Positions 1 to 11,310 of a stretch of 54,593 nt of DNA are shown in pieces (position 1 is the stretch's first letter; the number at the start of each line of letters is the position of its first letter). The position numbers were made by a program, and so were the translations under genes. The DNA is from Syncephalis plumigaleata (Eukaryota; Zoopagomycota; Zoopagomycetes; Zoopagales; Piptocephalidaceae). The stretch spans positions 1 to 54,593 of the forward strand of contig JAIXMF010000051.1 in the NCBI GenBank assembly GCA_025201365.1, read 5' to 3'. The notes under the pieces were generated by a model, which worked only from the letters and a program-made list of their open reading frames with translations, was not told the origin of the DNA and made no database searches.

Positions 1-1937
1 TCAACATCGTGCATACGTACAACTTTGTCATAGCCACCGCTAATGACATGTGCCTAATCGCCATTATTAATGATAATAATAAATACATGTCATTCTATAA
101 TTACTTACATCTCCCGGATGATAGCATGCCGAGTACACATCGCCATCATGTCCTTGTAGTATGGATTTACACGATTTCTGCTCAATATCCCATATCTACT
201 ATCTCGTTAGTACGTTGACATCATCAAATTATTATTTATATATTGCTTACCCGTACTGTACGATCACTCGATGCACTAACCACATATTGACCGGTGGCAT
301 TAGCATTAACATCCCATACACGAGAGCTGTGTCCGTTTAAACTACCCAATGACTCGCTCGTTTCCGTATGCCACAAGTGTAGTGTATTGTCACTATCAAT
401 TAAACAATAAATAAATAAGTTAAATAGTCATCTTCAAATGACACACTAGTAACTTCATTTACCTTGATCCAGATACAATGTACTTGTCGTTGTCTCCGGC
501 AAACGTAAGACATTTAACATTGTTACGATGTCCACGGAATGTCTTACACATTGCATTAGGAATAACAAAGCTGGAATAGTCTGATAGTAGACTGCTCGAT
601 TTAACAATGGTCTTTGCTTGATAGCGCGAATGCTCCATTTGATAAGCAACTGCCTGTTGCAGTAAACCAACTAGACGATTATCAGGTACACGTACAGCAT
701 CTATTACAATAACGATTACTATTTCTATTTCTATTTCTACATAATCTTATTAGACACTTACTCTCGCGTATAGTACGTTCTGAATCAAGCATATTCTGGA
801 ATTGCTCTACTAATCGTTCTCTATATATTTATATGCAAACATTACATTCAGCAATGATGTCATTATTCTCTATAGGGACAACAGCTTACCTTGATGGACC
901 AATACCTTCCCAACTCTTGAATGAAGGTGCATCTTGCACGGATTTTGCCGTCAACAAATAGCACAAATCCTTGAACTCGTCAGGTGTTGTTTGCAAATGC
1001 TCCAATGGTTTAATTCGTCGTGACAAGTGTAGAAATGCCTATTCAGCATATGCATCATCAATATCAATATAATGACCATAATAGCGTATACACTTGATTA
1101 GCCACTTACCTTCTGTACTTCATGATGCTCAATGTACTCTAGGAATTGCTGACGATATACTGCATAGAGAAAACTTTTCTGATGGCGAATCAACGGTTTA
1201 GTGCATAGTTTATCCACCTCGGGCCAATCTCCCTCTACAAGTATATACAATAATAATGACAACGTATAAGCATATTACTAGTGATGATGATGATGCTAAC
1301 AACTAATTACTTGCCAAGAATGGCCTTTTTCAATCTTCGTATTTCCGCTTGATGTTCATCCCGTTCATTCCGTTTTACATTAGCCTCATCGTAGAGGGTC
1401 ATCTTGGATGCTTGATATCCTTCGTTGCTTAGGTACTGCAGTATCATACAAATAATATCCTAGTACATTCATTAGATTGTTAATTAAATAATGCAACAGT
1501 AATAGCTAATAGACAAGTACCTGTTTGATATTTGGATCATTCGCGTCGAATAGATCATCCGTCGCTTGAACATGCAAGGATCGAGCTCGATTCTTCGTGC
1601 CATGTAGCGTGGCATCTGTCGTGTCTTGTAGATCGCAATTAACTAGGTTCACCGCCAATTGACCAAGACTACATCCGTTGCAGAGTAAGTAAGCAACAAT
1701 CATGCTCCTAGCTAATACAGCATATATATATATATATATACTAATCACATACCTCTTTTGTCTGTCGGTTAGTTCACCTGCTGTTGCTGTCTCATCACTT
1801 GTACCGGCTCTAGCGTTTACTCCTGCTGTATCTGCCGTCGTAGCCGATGCTGATTCCTCGTTTGCCAACGAGATATTGTAAAGTTGACCCGATGAAATGG
1901 GTTCGCCATTCGGCATTCCATCAGGTATCGTCGACAT
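1..1937 (-). CDS. LisH/CTLH/WD40-repeat protein, WDR47-like (3' end beyond window)
   Basis: Spliced model, exons on the minus strand at 1753-1937, 1521-1707, 1315-1435, 1110-1234, 890-1038, 772-820, 463-700, 251-392, 109-195 and up to 53, continuing past the left edge. After a low-complexity N-terminus comes a LisH-like stretch (YLSNEGYQASKMTLYDEA), then a CTLH-type segment (ILEGDWPEVDKL, then FLYAVYRQQFLEYIE). A segment resembling human WDR47 follows (DEFKDLCYLLTAKSVQDAPS). WD40 repeats then start (TFRGHRNNVKCLTF, GHSSRVWDV, ILQGHDGDVYSACYHP, VISGGYDKVVR). Such proteins are usually scaffolds of E3 ligases or cytoskeletal regulators; the role here is inferred only from the architecture. The junction encoding ILEGDW stays in frame only if the intron uses a GC donor (GCAAGT, 1309-1314). 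The family call is firm; the exact orthologue is less so (WDR26/Gid7 relatives are the alternative). Confidence 0.8.
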
Positions 1938-2271
1938 TGTCTAACCAGTATTGAATAATCGCCACTGCTACGGTTACTGCTACTAATCCTGTTCGTTACC
2001 ACCAAACCTTCTTGGCTATTATACTGCAACAAAGCTAGTGCGATAGTATGCCGAAGCTAGAAACAAGTCAGATGGGTGAATGCGAATAAGTTGGTGTTTT
2101 TTTTACTCGTCCCTTGTTGCGCAAAAATACTTATCGTCACTATCGTCGTCGTTACCTTTACACTCTTCTTAGCACAAATACACCCTCCAATAATAAACGC
2201 TTTACACATCGTATAGATCTACAATATAGATTGCAAAAATACTACTAGCATAAAGCAAAAAAGTAAGGACG

Positions 2272-2345
2272 CGCTCCCGGGTGGGCTCGAACCACCAACC
2301 TCCTGATTAACAGTCAGACGCGCTAGCCGATTGCGCCACGGAAGC
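2272..2345 (-). tRNA. tRNA-Asn (GTT)
   Basis: 74 nt with a complete cloverleaf. The acceptor stem GCTTCCG pairs with CGGGAGC, followed by discriminator G. The anticodon loop CTGTTAA gives anticodon GTT. The T-arm contains GGTTCGAGCCC, an intact box B. No intron is present. It lies between the WD40 gene and TAF6, about 100 bp from a second tRNA-like gene on the other strand. Confidence 0.95.
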
Positions 2346-2441
2346 CCGCTTATTTTGGAAGCACTTTCATACATTTTGATTACCTAATTTGCTGATTTTC
2401 ACTTTTTGCTGCCTTGCCGCTTTTTGCGCTAATTAGAGGAT

Positions 2442-2513
2442 GGGGTTGTAGCCAAGTGGTTACGCTCTATTTCTCGGACGAATAGGTCCTGGGTTCGATT
2501 CCTGCCAATCCCG
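2442..2513 (+). tRNA. tRNA-like gene, apparent anticodon CGG (Pro), atypical
   Basis: 72 nt. The acceptor stem GGGGTTG pairs with CAATCCC, with discriminator G. Box A (TAGCCAAGTGG) and box B (GGTTCGATTCC) both match the Pol III consensus. The anticodon stem/loop reads TATTT-CTCGGAC-GAATA, giving CGG (proline). Three things are odd: the D stem has only about two good pairs, the T stem has a C:C mismatch, and position 37 is A where tRNA-Pro normally has G. It could be a diverged tRNA-Pro, a tRNA pseudogene or a tRNA-derived element. Confidence 0.55.
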
Positions 2514-3134
2514 TCATAGGGAAAAAGGTATCATTTCTAACTAGTTAACAGAAATGTTGACATTTATTAACCTACCGACTATATGCTAGTTGGTTTTCTG
2601 CTACACAACCGTGGTCTGCACTCGCAAGACACATTTCCATTCCGTGGGCATTGGGCTGTTTGTCAAATTGTTTGTTATTATAACCCTGGTTTATTCATTT
2701 ATAATAAAAGACGGCATATAGCCAAATATGTTCTAACAAGAAAAAAAAAAAAAAGCTTTTTGCGCTAATTAAGCGTATATATTGTTGCTACTACATGCTT
2801 ATATAGCCTGTAGCGCGTATTATATCAGGTTAAACGACATGAAATAATGGAGTATACATGCAGAATCATAAAAAAAGTTAGATTACTCACTATATTTGTA
2901 TCAAAAATAAGCTTATACGAGCATATATGCACTCGCCAGCGTAGAACTAAAGTAAAATAAAGCATATTTAACAATATAATATGTATATACGAACAAGTCT
3001 AGTTGACTATACGTAAGCAATGTAAGTAAAATGAAAAAAGCTTAACAAATGAGTGAAAGTTTCCGTAATTGACCAGTGGGTGTCACTCGTTGTTGTGTTA
3101 TTTTCTTATTGCAATCTATTTCATTATTGTCACT
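2514..3134. other. intergenic, no gene seen
   Basis: AT-rich DNA between the tRNA-like gene and TAF6, with an A-run near 2741-2754. Short reading frames here show no recognisable protein. The proximal part presumably holds the TAF6 promoter. Confidence 0.6.
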
Positions 3135-5282
3135 ATGAGCATATACACAACAGATTCGGTCAAGGTAACGTGTATAGTGGCAGCATCGTTGAGTACTCAT
3201 CAACAACAATAGCTGATAATCAACGTGCATTTAGCAAGTGGCAGAACGATTGGGTATTCGTCAGCTTAAACCTGATGTTGCTGAAGCGTTGGCACGCGAT
3301 GTACAATATCGAATTCACGAGATTATTCAGGTAGGTTTGTTAGTTGTACATTACAAGTAGTGTACTTAGCATGGATATACGTGTTCTATAGGAGGCCAAC
3401 AAATTTATGAATCATGGACGTCGCAGTAAAATGACGACCGAGGATATCAACCGAGCACTACGCGTTAAGAACGTCGAGGTAACTGAACGTACATCATATA
3501 CGAGTAAGAAACACTAGTCTAACTCGGTGAGAATAGCCTATCTACGGGTATGCACAGCGTAGCGAGCAAGGACGTACGTTCCGTCGTGTACAGGTGGGCA
3601 GTAGTAGTTCAGGCGCTCAAGCCGTATTCTTTGCCGAGGAAGATGAGCTGGATATTGAAGAGTTGCTTAAAGCACCACTACCACCAGCTCCTGCCGATAT
3701 TGAATATACAGGTAATTGCATGATTAGTATAAGCATAGCAGAGCATTACTATTACTAATTGATTGATACTTGTATGCTACGTAGCTCATTGGTTAGCGGT
3801 GGAGGGCGTACAACCGGCCATCCCTCAGAATCCACCGCCAAGTGAAGCACAAAAGGAATTGCTAGCTAAGCGTATTCGATTGGAACCAGCTACGGTTAAT
3901 GAACTGGAAGCTGTTCAACCTACCGGTAATAATATGGAGGAAGTTAAACCACCTGCCGAGGAGAAGATGGAGGTAACTGAAGCAGGAGCAGGAGCAGGAG
4001 CAGCAGTTGCAAAACCTGATGGTGGCGATACTACAACAGCAGCGCCAGCAACAGTAACAGCAACAGCACCGGTTACCGTCAAGAGTGAAGCAGCCAATGC
4101 TACTGCTGCACCATTACCACAAATTGATCTCAAACCTGCAGTCAAACACGTACTATCACGAGAGATGCGCATGTACTATGAACGTGTAATGACCGCCATA
4201 TTCCCCGATGATGATATGTTAGTGGAGAATGCAGCGGTAACCGCTCGACCCACCACAGAAATGGATCGTTTACGACTTAGAGAGGCGGCACTCACTAGTT
4301 TAGCACAAGACCCAGGTCTACATCAATTACTACCCTACATTATACAATATGTACTAGACAAGGTAAGCTATATCTCATGCCATATATATATCATTGCTAA
4401 TTTGATGTAGATGACACAAAGTTTACAACAACTTGATGTATTAACCGCGAGTATATCTACGCTGAATGCCCTTTTATCCAACGATAATCTATTTATCGAA
4501 CCCTATGTAAGTCGCCATTGACAACAACTACTCTATTCATCATCTGATCTAATTGTTTACACGCCTTGATTGATTAGCTACATCAATTGATGCCGGGTAT
4601 TCTCACTTGTATGGTGACGCGTCGATTGGGTAAATCGCCATTGGAACCGCACTGGTCATTACGCGCCACAGCTGCTCAATTATGTGCGCGTATTTGTACG
4701 CGTTATGGCCAGCAGTATCATACATTGCAGCCACGCGTGGCACGTACACTCCTACGTGCATTTATGGATCCAGCCAAACCATTTACCACGCATTACGGTG
4801 CCATTAAAGGATTGGCCGCACTAGGTCATCAAGTAACGCGTCATCTACTCTTGCCTAATGCACTACAGTATGGTCTACTATTGGGACCGGCACTCGTCGA
4901 CGAGAAGAACGAGCGTCGACAAGAGGCAGGCATGTGTCGTACGGCAATGCTGGTAAGTGTAAATACTCAATGATCAATGCACTAGTACTGATTGCAATGA
5001 TAGGAGGCTCTACTTGATATGGCACAACATGAAGTGCAAATAGCAACAGCAGCAACAGCAACAACAAATAGAATGGATACTCATGAGGATGATATGCAAG
5101 TGGATACACTAGATGGAGCAACTGCCACTAACAACACAGATCATCCAAGTGACGCGCAAATAGAAGAGAAGATACAAGCACTACGCCAAAGTATAGGTGA
5201 TCTATTCGCTAATGGTGTAGTGGAACGTGTACCTGCTAGACAGACTGGTGCACTTGCACAATGGCAAACATTAATTGCATGA
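3135..5282 (+). CDS. TAF6: TFIID/SAGA subunit TAF6
   Basis: Eight exons: 3135-3164, 3235-3330, 3392-3478, 3537-3711, 3785-4362, 4411-4506, 4578-4952, 5004-5282. They sum to 1716 nt, giving 571 aa in frame. The start MSIYTTDSVK was chosen because it completes the histone fold, which continues QVAERLGIRQLKPDVAEALA and ends in MTTEDINRALRVKNVE (residues about 1-72). The TAF6 signature AHWLAVEGVQPAIPQNPP follows. An Ala/Thr-rich low-complexity linker is encoded near 3970-4120. The C-terminal HEAT-like domain follows (PGILTCMVTRRLGK, WSLRATAAQLCARIC, HYGAIKGLAALG). TAF6 pairs with TAF9 in TFIID and SAGA and acts in Pol II initiation. No damage is seen. Confidence 0.95.
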
Positions 5283-5443
5283 ATATAATTGTTTATTATT
5301 ATTATGATGAGTTATATGATTATTACTATAGTTGCTATTAATATGATAAGTAATTATATAAAATGATGAATCGAGCATCTCTTCGCTTCTCTTGTTATTC
5401 TGTAATAGAATGGTGATCTACGATCATAGTAATACAAGTAAAT

Positions 5444-8400
5444 TTATAAGGTATCTCCAAACTGTTCTTTGATTAGTTCATTCACTGTATCGACCCATAC
5501 ACGGGCTTGTTTACTTGTATCCTCGAAATAATGCGTTTTACTTGGCTATTATCATCATTATATATCATAGATCATTAGTATATACATGTCTACATAGGAT
5601 AGAGTGACTTACCGTATGAATAAAGAAATGCTTGCTATCCTTGAACTCAGGTAACATACGAGCTGTAAAATAGACGGAACCTTTTATACGACCATGATGA
5701 GCATCGGCATAAATAAGACGTGGATAGTCTGTTAGAATGAGTAGACGTCGTTTACTAAACAAGCCACGTCGCTTATTAACAATACTGGCACGAATCACTT
5801 GTTCTCCCGCTTGAAGTAATGGTGGTCTATCATAAACATGTAAGTAAATAACAAGTAAATAACTAACTAACTAGTTAATACTTACATAAGTGGACTATCC
5901 ATCACATTAATAGAATATGCCGTGGAACGTGATGATGGCGATTTATCCAATCTAGTACTGCTAGCATTGTTGTTATTCTTATGATTACTTGTACCACGCT
6001 TTGTTGTTATATCCATGGCAGCAGTAGTGGTAGTAGTAGTGGATAGAGTTATGAGAGATGTACTACTACGTGATGCACCCAGATTATTGCTAACTGATTT
6101 TGTCGATATTGATGCACTCTTACTGTGTTGTACTGCTTTACGTACTGGTACAGCACCAACACTGGTACTAGTGTATAATCCGGGACTCTGACTCAAAGGA
6201 TAAGTAGTGATGGCGCGTGACGATGATGGTCGTGACACCGGTCGTGATGGTGGTCTCGACTCGATTAACGATGAGAATGAAGTGTTGTAGGATCGTGGCG
6301 AGAATGGTTCCATCTCGGGTGGTATAAACGATCCAGCATCCGTGATACTTGCCGTGTCGTGTGTGTCGTGTTCTACGGCATGTCGACGATTAGGCGTGGG
6401 ATGGTGTAGTCTCATTTGATCATCAAGTACACTCATGATAGAGGAGCTCATCGAGGATGTGGTACTGTTAGCCGGCATGATCGGGCGTACAACACCATCA
6501 TTCATGACGCGTAGTCGAGGTGGTGGCACAAGTACGCCTTGCTGGCCATCATGACCATTGCTATAATGAGTACTGGCAGTTGACCATGGAATACCGTCGC
6601 TCTCTTGACTATCACGGGAGGGACGTATTTCTGCCTCACTAAATAGTAACATATCCGGTTCAATTTGAGGAGTAGCAGGATAGTGTCGATCTGGTTGGAA
6701 TAGCATCGCTTCACTATTACTTCTTAATGCCTCCTCATTATGATGATCAACAGGTGGTAGATACGGTAGAAGACGTGGCGGTGTCTGCTGTGTAAGTTGA
6801 TCCCAATCGATATTTGCGAAAAAGTCATGCGATTGCATTTCGTAAAGACCCGATTGACCTGATCCTAATCGTTGTTCTGGATCCAACACCTAGATAACAG
6901 AGATAAGAACAAACTATATGTGTATATCTATATTAGTAGCTTACCAGTAGCTTTTGTACTAGATCACGAGCAGTGGTCGGGAAACCTGAAGGGAATTTGT
7001 AGTCTAGCTGAATGATCTTCTGGAAGGTAAGATACTCATTGGCCGCCTTAAATGGAGGACGACCCGCTAACAGCTGGTAGATGATACAGCCGAATGCCCA
7101 CCAGTCGCAGCTTCTAGTTGCCGACTTATTAGTGAGTAGCTCAGGAGACACGTACTCGGCAGTGCCCACAAATGAATTGGATCGATCATTGAGATGATTG
7201 TGATCTGGCTCGAATAACTTGGCAGTACCAAAGTCGGTTAGTTTTATATGCATATGCTCATCAAGTAGAATACTATAGCATGAGTATCGTCATAAAGCTG
7301 ATTAGTAAACAGTAAAATAGTGCTATATTATAGCAATCATACAACTTACTTTTCTGGTTTCAAGTCACTATGATAGTAATAATATCATTCCGTTAGTTAT
7401 TTATTCAACATTGATATCATCCATAGTAATGCAAGTACACTTACCGATGTACAACTCCTTGACTATGCAGATAGGCTACAGCTTGAACAATCTCTGCTCC
7501 ATAGAATTGGGCACATGTTTCGTCAAAACTACCCAGCTATTATGTATTACTATTGTATTAATAAACTTGCTTGCTTATTACACCTATTCTATTACCTTAC
7601 GAAGCCATGTTAGTAATTCACCATTGGGTGCCAATTCTAGTACGAAATCTAATCCAAGCATCAATTAAAGATATACCTATCATTTCTAATAATTACACGT
7701 ATATAGATATCTATACTGTTATAGTGAAAAGGATACATAAACTTTGCATATCTTGAAATGTGTAGAACAGCTTTATAATCAACGGATGATGTAGTTTGTT
7801 CAACGTTTGCTTTTCGATGTTTACATACTTTGTCTTCTTCTCCTTGACAATATGTCGCTTATCAAGTATTTTAATGGCAAACTTCTTTTTCGTTAACTTC
7901 TCTGTGGCCAATATAACCTAATCCATTCCAATTCATTACTACTAAATTGTACTAATGGATAACTAATCGTATAGACTTACCGTTGAATAGGATCCCTCTC
8001 CTAAATGACGACCCATAACGAAATCATTTGGATATCGTTTACGCGTAGGATCAAGTACAGCAGCATTATTATTAGTATTGGCATTCGTGCTACTGGATGA
8101 TACTGGTGCTGCATCATTGCCAGTATCACTGTTACTATTAGTCGATCCACGTCGATTTGTCCTCATAATGGATGTTTCCATCTGTGATAATGGCGGCGGT
8201 GTGATAGGAGGTGGAGCACACGGTCGTGGTGGTAGTCGTCGTCGTTGTCGCTGCTGTTCGCCATCATCATCATCATCATCATCACCATCCGCATGATGAC
8301 CACGATGACTACTGCTACTATTGGGATATTCACGTGTATGCTCCATACGCCAACGATCCTCACCTATGGCACGAGCCAATAGATCCGCTTTACGATGAGG

Positions 8401-8700
8401 ATCCAACGAAATAGACGATGTGGCCGAATGATTTGATACTGGATAGTCCATATCAGAAGCGGGTATCGTATTGCTAGGTTGTTCTGACGTCAATTCCGTA
8501 CTAACAGCATCAGGCAAAGGTGGAGTAGGAGAGCGACTGAATTCATCGTCCTCTTTATGCTTAGTAGCGTCACTTCTGTCCACGTCATGACCGCCGAGAA
8601 GAAACGTAGTAGGTGGAGTGCTGTTCATCACAGATTGCGTGGAATCATCTTGTTCAGACTCATTCGAGTCTGGATGACGTTGCGCAGCTTGTTTACTCAT
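5444..8700 (-). CDS. 3-phosphoinositide-dependent protein kinase (PDK1/Pkh type) with PH domain
   Basis: Nine exons: 7981-8700, 7737-7917, 7601-7648, 7445-7536, 7350-7367, 6955-7272, 5886-6889, 5613-5826, 5444-5545. They sum to 2697 nt, giving 898 aa in frame. The first ~225 residues are Ser/Asp/Asn-rich. The kinase domain shows the glycine loop (GEGSYSTV), the VAIK-equivalent lysine (FAIKIL), VLELAPNGELLTW, HRDLKPEN, LTDFGTAK, the activation loop SFVGTAEYVSPELL and DWWAFGCIIYQLLAGRPPF. These are PDK1 hallmarks. A ~300-residue Ser/Thr-rich linker leads to a PH domain (about 790-898) ending THYFEDTSKQARVW. PDK1 phosphorylates the activation loops of AGC kinases (Ypk/Akt, PKC) at the plasma membrane. 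The DLKPE segment sits on an 18-nt microexon. Some fungal Pkh kinases lack a clear PH domain, so its retention is worth noting. Confidence 0.92.
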
Positions 8701-9358
8701 CGGAGGAAGTGTGGTTTTTTGTTTGTAATGAGAGTGCGGTGATATTGCTGCTAGTACTGCCAGAGTATGTTGAAAGAGGATCTAAAAGTAAGGAGAAGAG
8801 ATGCACGGTTGCACAACAATAAAGCATAGAAAGAAAGATAGAGAAAGTGGAAAACGTTGTTGCTGCTACAATTATTGTTGTTATTTCGTTATTGTTATTG
8901 TTGATCAAGGCCTCCTCAGCTATCTCACAATAAATGCGGTCAGGTTGGTTGTAACACGTGGCACTACTAGGGGTATTCAACAGTGTTCCGTCGCAATATT
9001 AAGCCAGAATATGAAGTGTATGACTTGCAAGAGTAACATGTAGACTTTATGCATGTTCAAAATGGTAGCTAGCATAAAAAGTAGTCATTATTCATGGCAT
9101 TTAAACCGGAGTCATCATAGGTCTGTGTTGAATTGTCTACAGCTTTTTTGTTATTTATTAATAAATCTATATATTTTTATTAACATTTATTAATAACAAT
9201 GATTCATGGCAATCGGTTTTAGTCAAGGCCCAAGCTGATGCTTGACATCATATGATCGATTACAATCAGCTATTCAAGCTCATTAGCCGTAAACCATTCT
9301 ATTCTTTTGTATACTCAACGGTAAGATTACACTTGCTTATTATAACATCGCGTACATT
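8701..9358. other. intergenic, divergent upstream region
   Basis: Lies between the starts of the PDK1-type kinase (-) and the propeptide gene (+). It holds TTG/TTA-rich simple sequence (about 8857-8905) and one copy of a recurrent 13-mer at about 9290. The longer reading frames are low-complexity and look spurious. Confidence 0.5.
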
Positions 9359-10006
9359 ATGGGCAAATACGCAACTGCAGTTTCGTCGGAAGAGCTTCGT
9401 CGAGATGGTGCACTGTTCGCTTCTGCGGAAAGTCCTCTCGACGTGGCACTAGCATTTACAGAGCAAATACTCAAAGTGAACAGGAATGACTTTATTATAT
9501 TGAGCGAGTACACGTCTAACGGTATTGACGTGACACATGTGGATTTGAAGCAAGTGTTACATGGTATTCCAGTGGAGAATACTAGTATTCGCGTTCATGT
9601 TGATAGGAATAAACATGTATGTGCGTATGAGGATAGATTCTTTCATGGTACTATCAGTGCCAGTCTATCGCTAGCATCGTCACCGCAGTTTACCTCCATT
9701 GACGATGCATTTGCAACGCTTACAAAACATATAAAAGAGAACCCGGACGATATCACCCTTACGGAAGGTGGATCGCAGGATGACGACTCCATTGAAACTA
9801 TGCGAGCCAACTATAAAGCGAATACTGCTGATAGCTTTACTGCAAAGTGCGCGTTTGGTCAGAAAGTCTATTATCATGTGGAGGATGTATCAATTGAACC
9901 GGCGTGGAAATTCCTAGTATCATTGCCGATTCACGAATACGAATCGTTTGTATCGGCCGATGGTAAGAAGGTGCTTGCTAATCATGATCGAGTCATTGTT
10001 GGATAG
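9359..10006 (+). CDS. stand-alone fungalysin (M36) propeptide-like protein, no protease domain
   Basis: 215 aa in one exon, from an ATG. It matches the fungalysin propeptide throughout: an SPLDVALAFTEQILKV helix, then the FTP-type core (EYTSNGIDVTHVDLKQVL, HGIPVENTSIRVHVDRNKHV, DRFFHG). A PepSY-like second half follows (VEDVSIEPAWKFLVSLPIHEY, FVSADGKKVL). In fungalysins the propeptide folds and inhibits the metalloprotease that follows. Here a stop comes at the point where the mature peptidase would begin. No HEXXH zinc motif is seen downstream, and no signal peptide is visible at this ATG. It may be a truncated duplicate or a free inhibitor-like protein. A different frame just after the stop encodes a hydrophobic tail (LLFLPSVLLLLLLFALVL, ending near 10087). 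Confidence 0.75.
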   Translation: MGKYATAVSSEELRRDGALFASAESPLDVALAFTEQILKVNRNDFIILSEYTSNGIDVTHVDLKQVLHGIPVENTSIRVHVDRNKHVCAYEDRFFHGTISASLSLASSPQFTSIDDAFATLTKHIKENPDDITLTEGGSQDDDSIETMRANYKANTADSFTAKCAFGQKVYYHVEDVSIEPAWKFLVSLPIHEYESFVSADGKKVLANHDRVIVG

Positions 10007-10249
10007 GACATTCGAAATCAACCATAGCAGTCTACTATTCCTACCATCTGTCTTGCTGTTGTTGCTATTGTTCGCACTCGTGTTATAACAACTCATTGAC
10101 TTGAAAATAAATGAATAAATGGCAAGTCTCATTTGTATAGTACTACTAATGAAAAACTAATCAACTTTACTACTCATATGTATGTATATTAAAGCTTTAA
10201 ACCATTTTATTCTAATTGCATAGGATAACTAGCACGTTGCATCATGCGT

Positions 10250-11310
10250 CTATAATTCACTAAATGCTTCTATATTAAAGTCAGAGAAAGCTATCGAACT
10301 ATCTGATTGTCGAATTTCCCTAATCTTTATATGTTTGCAACGATCCAGGAATTTCTGTACTTCCTCGCTGTTGGCTACCGAGAATAGATCCATGTATAAT
10401 TTTTTCAAATTGTTCATGAAAACGTCATTATCTTGGTCGATCATCGATTGTCCCTCTAAACGACCGTACTGTCTGTATTCACTAAGATCGGTTGGTGTTG
10501 CTTTTGCGATATATCTAAAAGCCATGTTGCCTTCCTTGGTATAGCATACTTTATCACAATGTTAGCTAGTGTGTACCTGTGAAGACATAGAGCAATACTT
10601 ACATGTGGGAAATGTTTTTTGAAGGTAAAAGCCCTGGTTTTGCATGTACTCGTACACTAGAATGATCATCTCCTAGTTAGTAATTGTGCATCTATTTAGC
10701 GCATCATGCTCATACTTCGTATAACTTGGTTAACTAGTCCATGCTTTCCATAATAATTCAACTTAAACGACAAGGTGGAGATAGCATCGACCTTTAGGGC
10801 ACATGTGTCTCTTAGAATGTGGCACAGACTACCCTTGTGATAAAAGCTTTTATCGATTCTAGGAAAGTGCACCTTCATCTTAGCTAATGGTCGACCATCA
10901 GGAATCTTTGCTATATGCTATGGTAAACCGTTAGTCAGATACGGCTTGACTAGTAATGATCAGTGTATCACTTACTTCTATGGCTTCAAATGAAGCGAAT
11001 TCCACTCCAGGTTTATTGCAGATGATGTCTACTTCCTCTTTTCCCCGCCACAAGAAAGGATTATCTATCTTGCCATACATTCTACCTTGGTGTGCATCGA
11101 TTACCGTTCCGTTTAGTTTCTCGAATGTGGGTATCTTTCTAAACATATTTGGTATTATTGTGCCTAAGCATGATGAATAAAATTAGTATTACACATAATA
11201 TGCTTATATATTGAGGACACATTACCACTGCATGGTGTACTGTTTATGATGGACACTAGCGCGAAGCCATACACTAGTGCCTTGCTAATAGAACTGGATG
11301 CAAACAACAT
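10250..11310 (-). CDS. predicted secreted protein, unrecognised family
   Basis: Tentative five-exon model: 11226-11310, 10976-11163, 10726-10917, 10603-10672, 10250-10548. It sums to 834 nt, giving 277 aa in frame. The start MLFASSSISKALVYGFALV reads as a signal peptide, with STPCSG near the cleavage region. The mature part contains FRKIPTFEKLNGTVIDAHQG, DNPFLWRGKEEVDIICNKPG, MKVHFPRIDKSFYHKG, MIILVYEYMQNQGF and DLFSVANSEEVQKFLDRC. I do not recognise the family. The third intron needs a weak donor (GTTATA) and the fourth an AAG acceptor, so the 3' half is less certain than the 5' half. It lies beside the lone M36 propeptide, in an accessory-looking region. Confidence 0.5.

Noticed and set aside
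8163-8414. His-rich and Met-rich frames opposite the kinase N-terminus.
   Set aside because: Shadows of a GAT/ATC repeat inside exon 1 of the PDK1-type gene.
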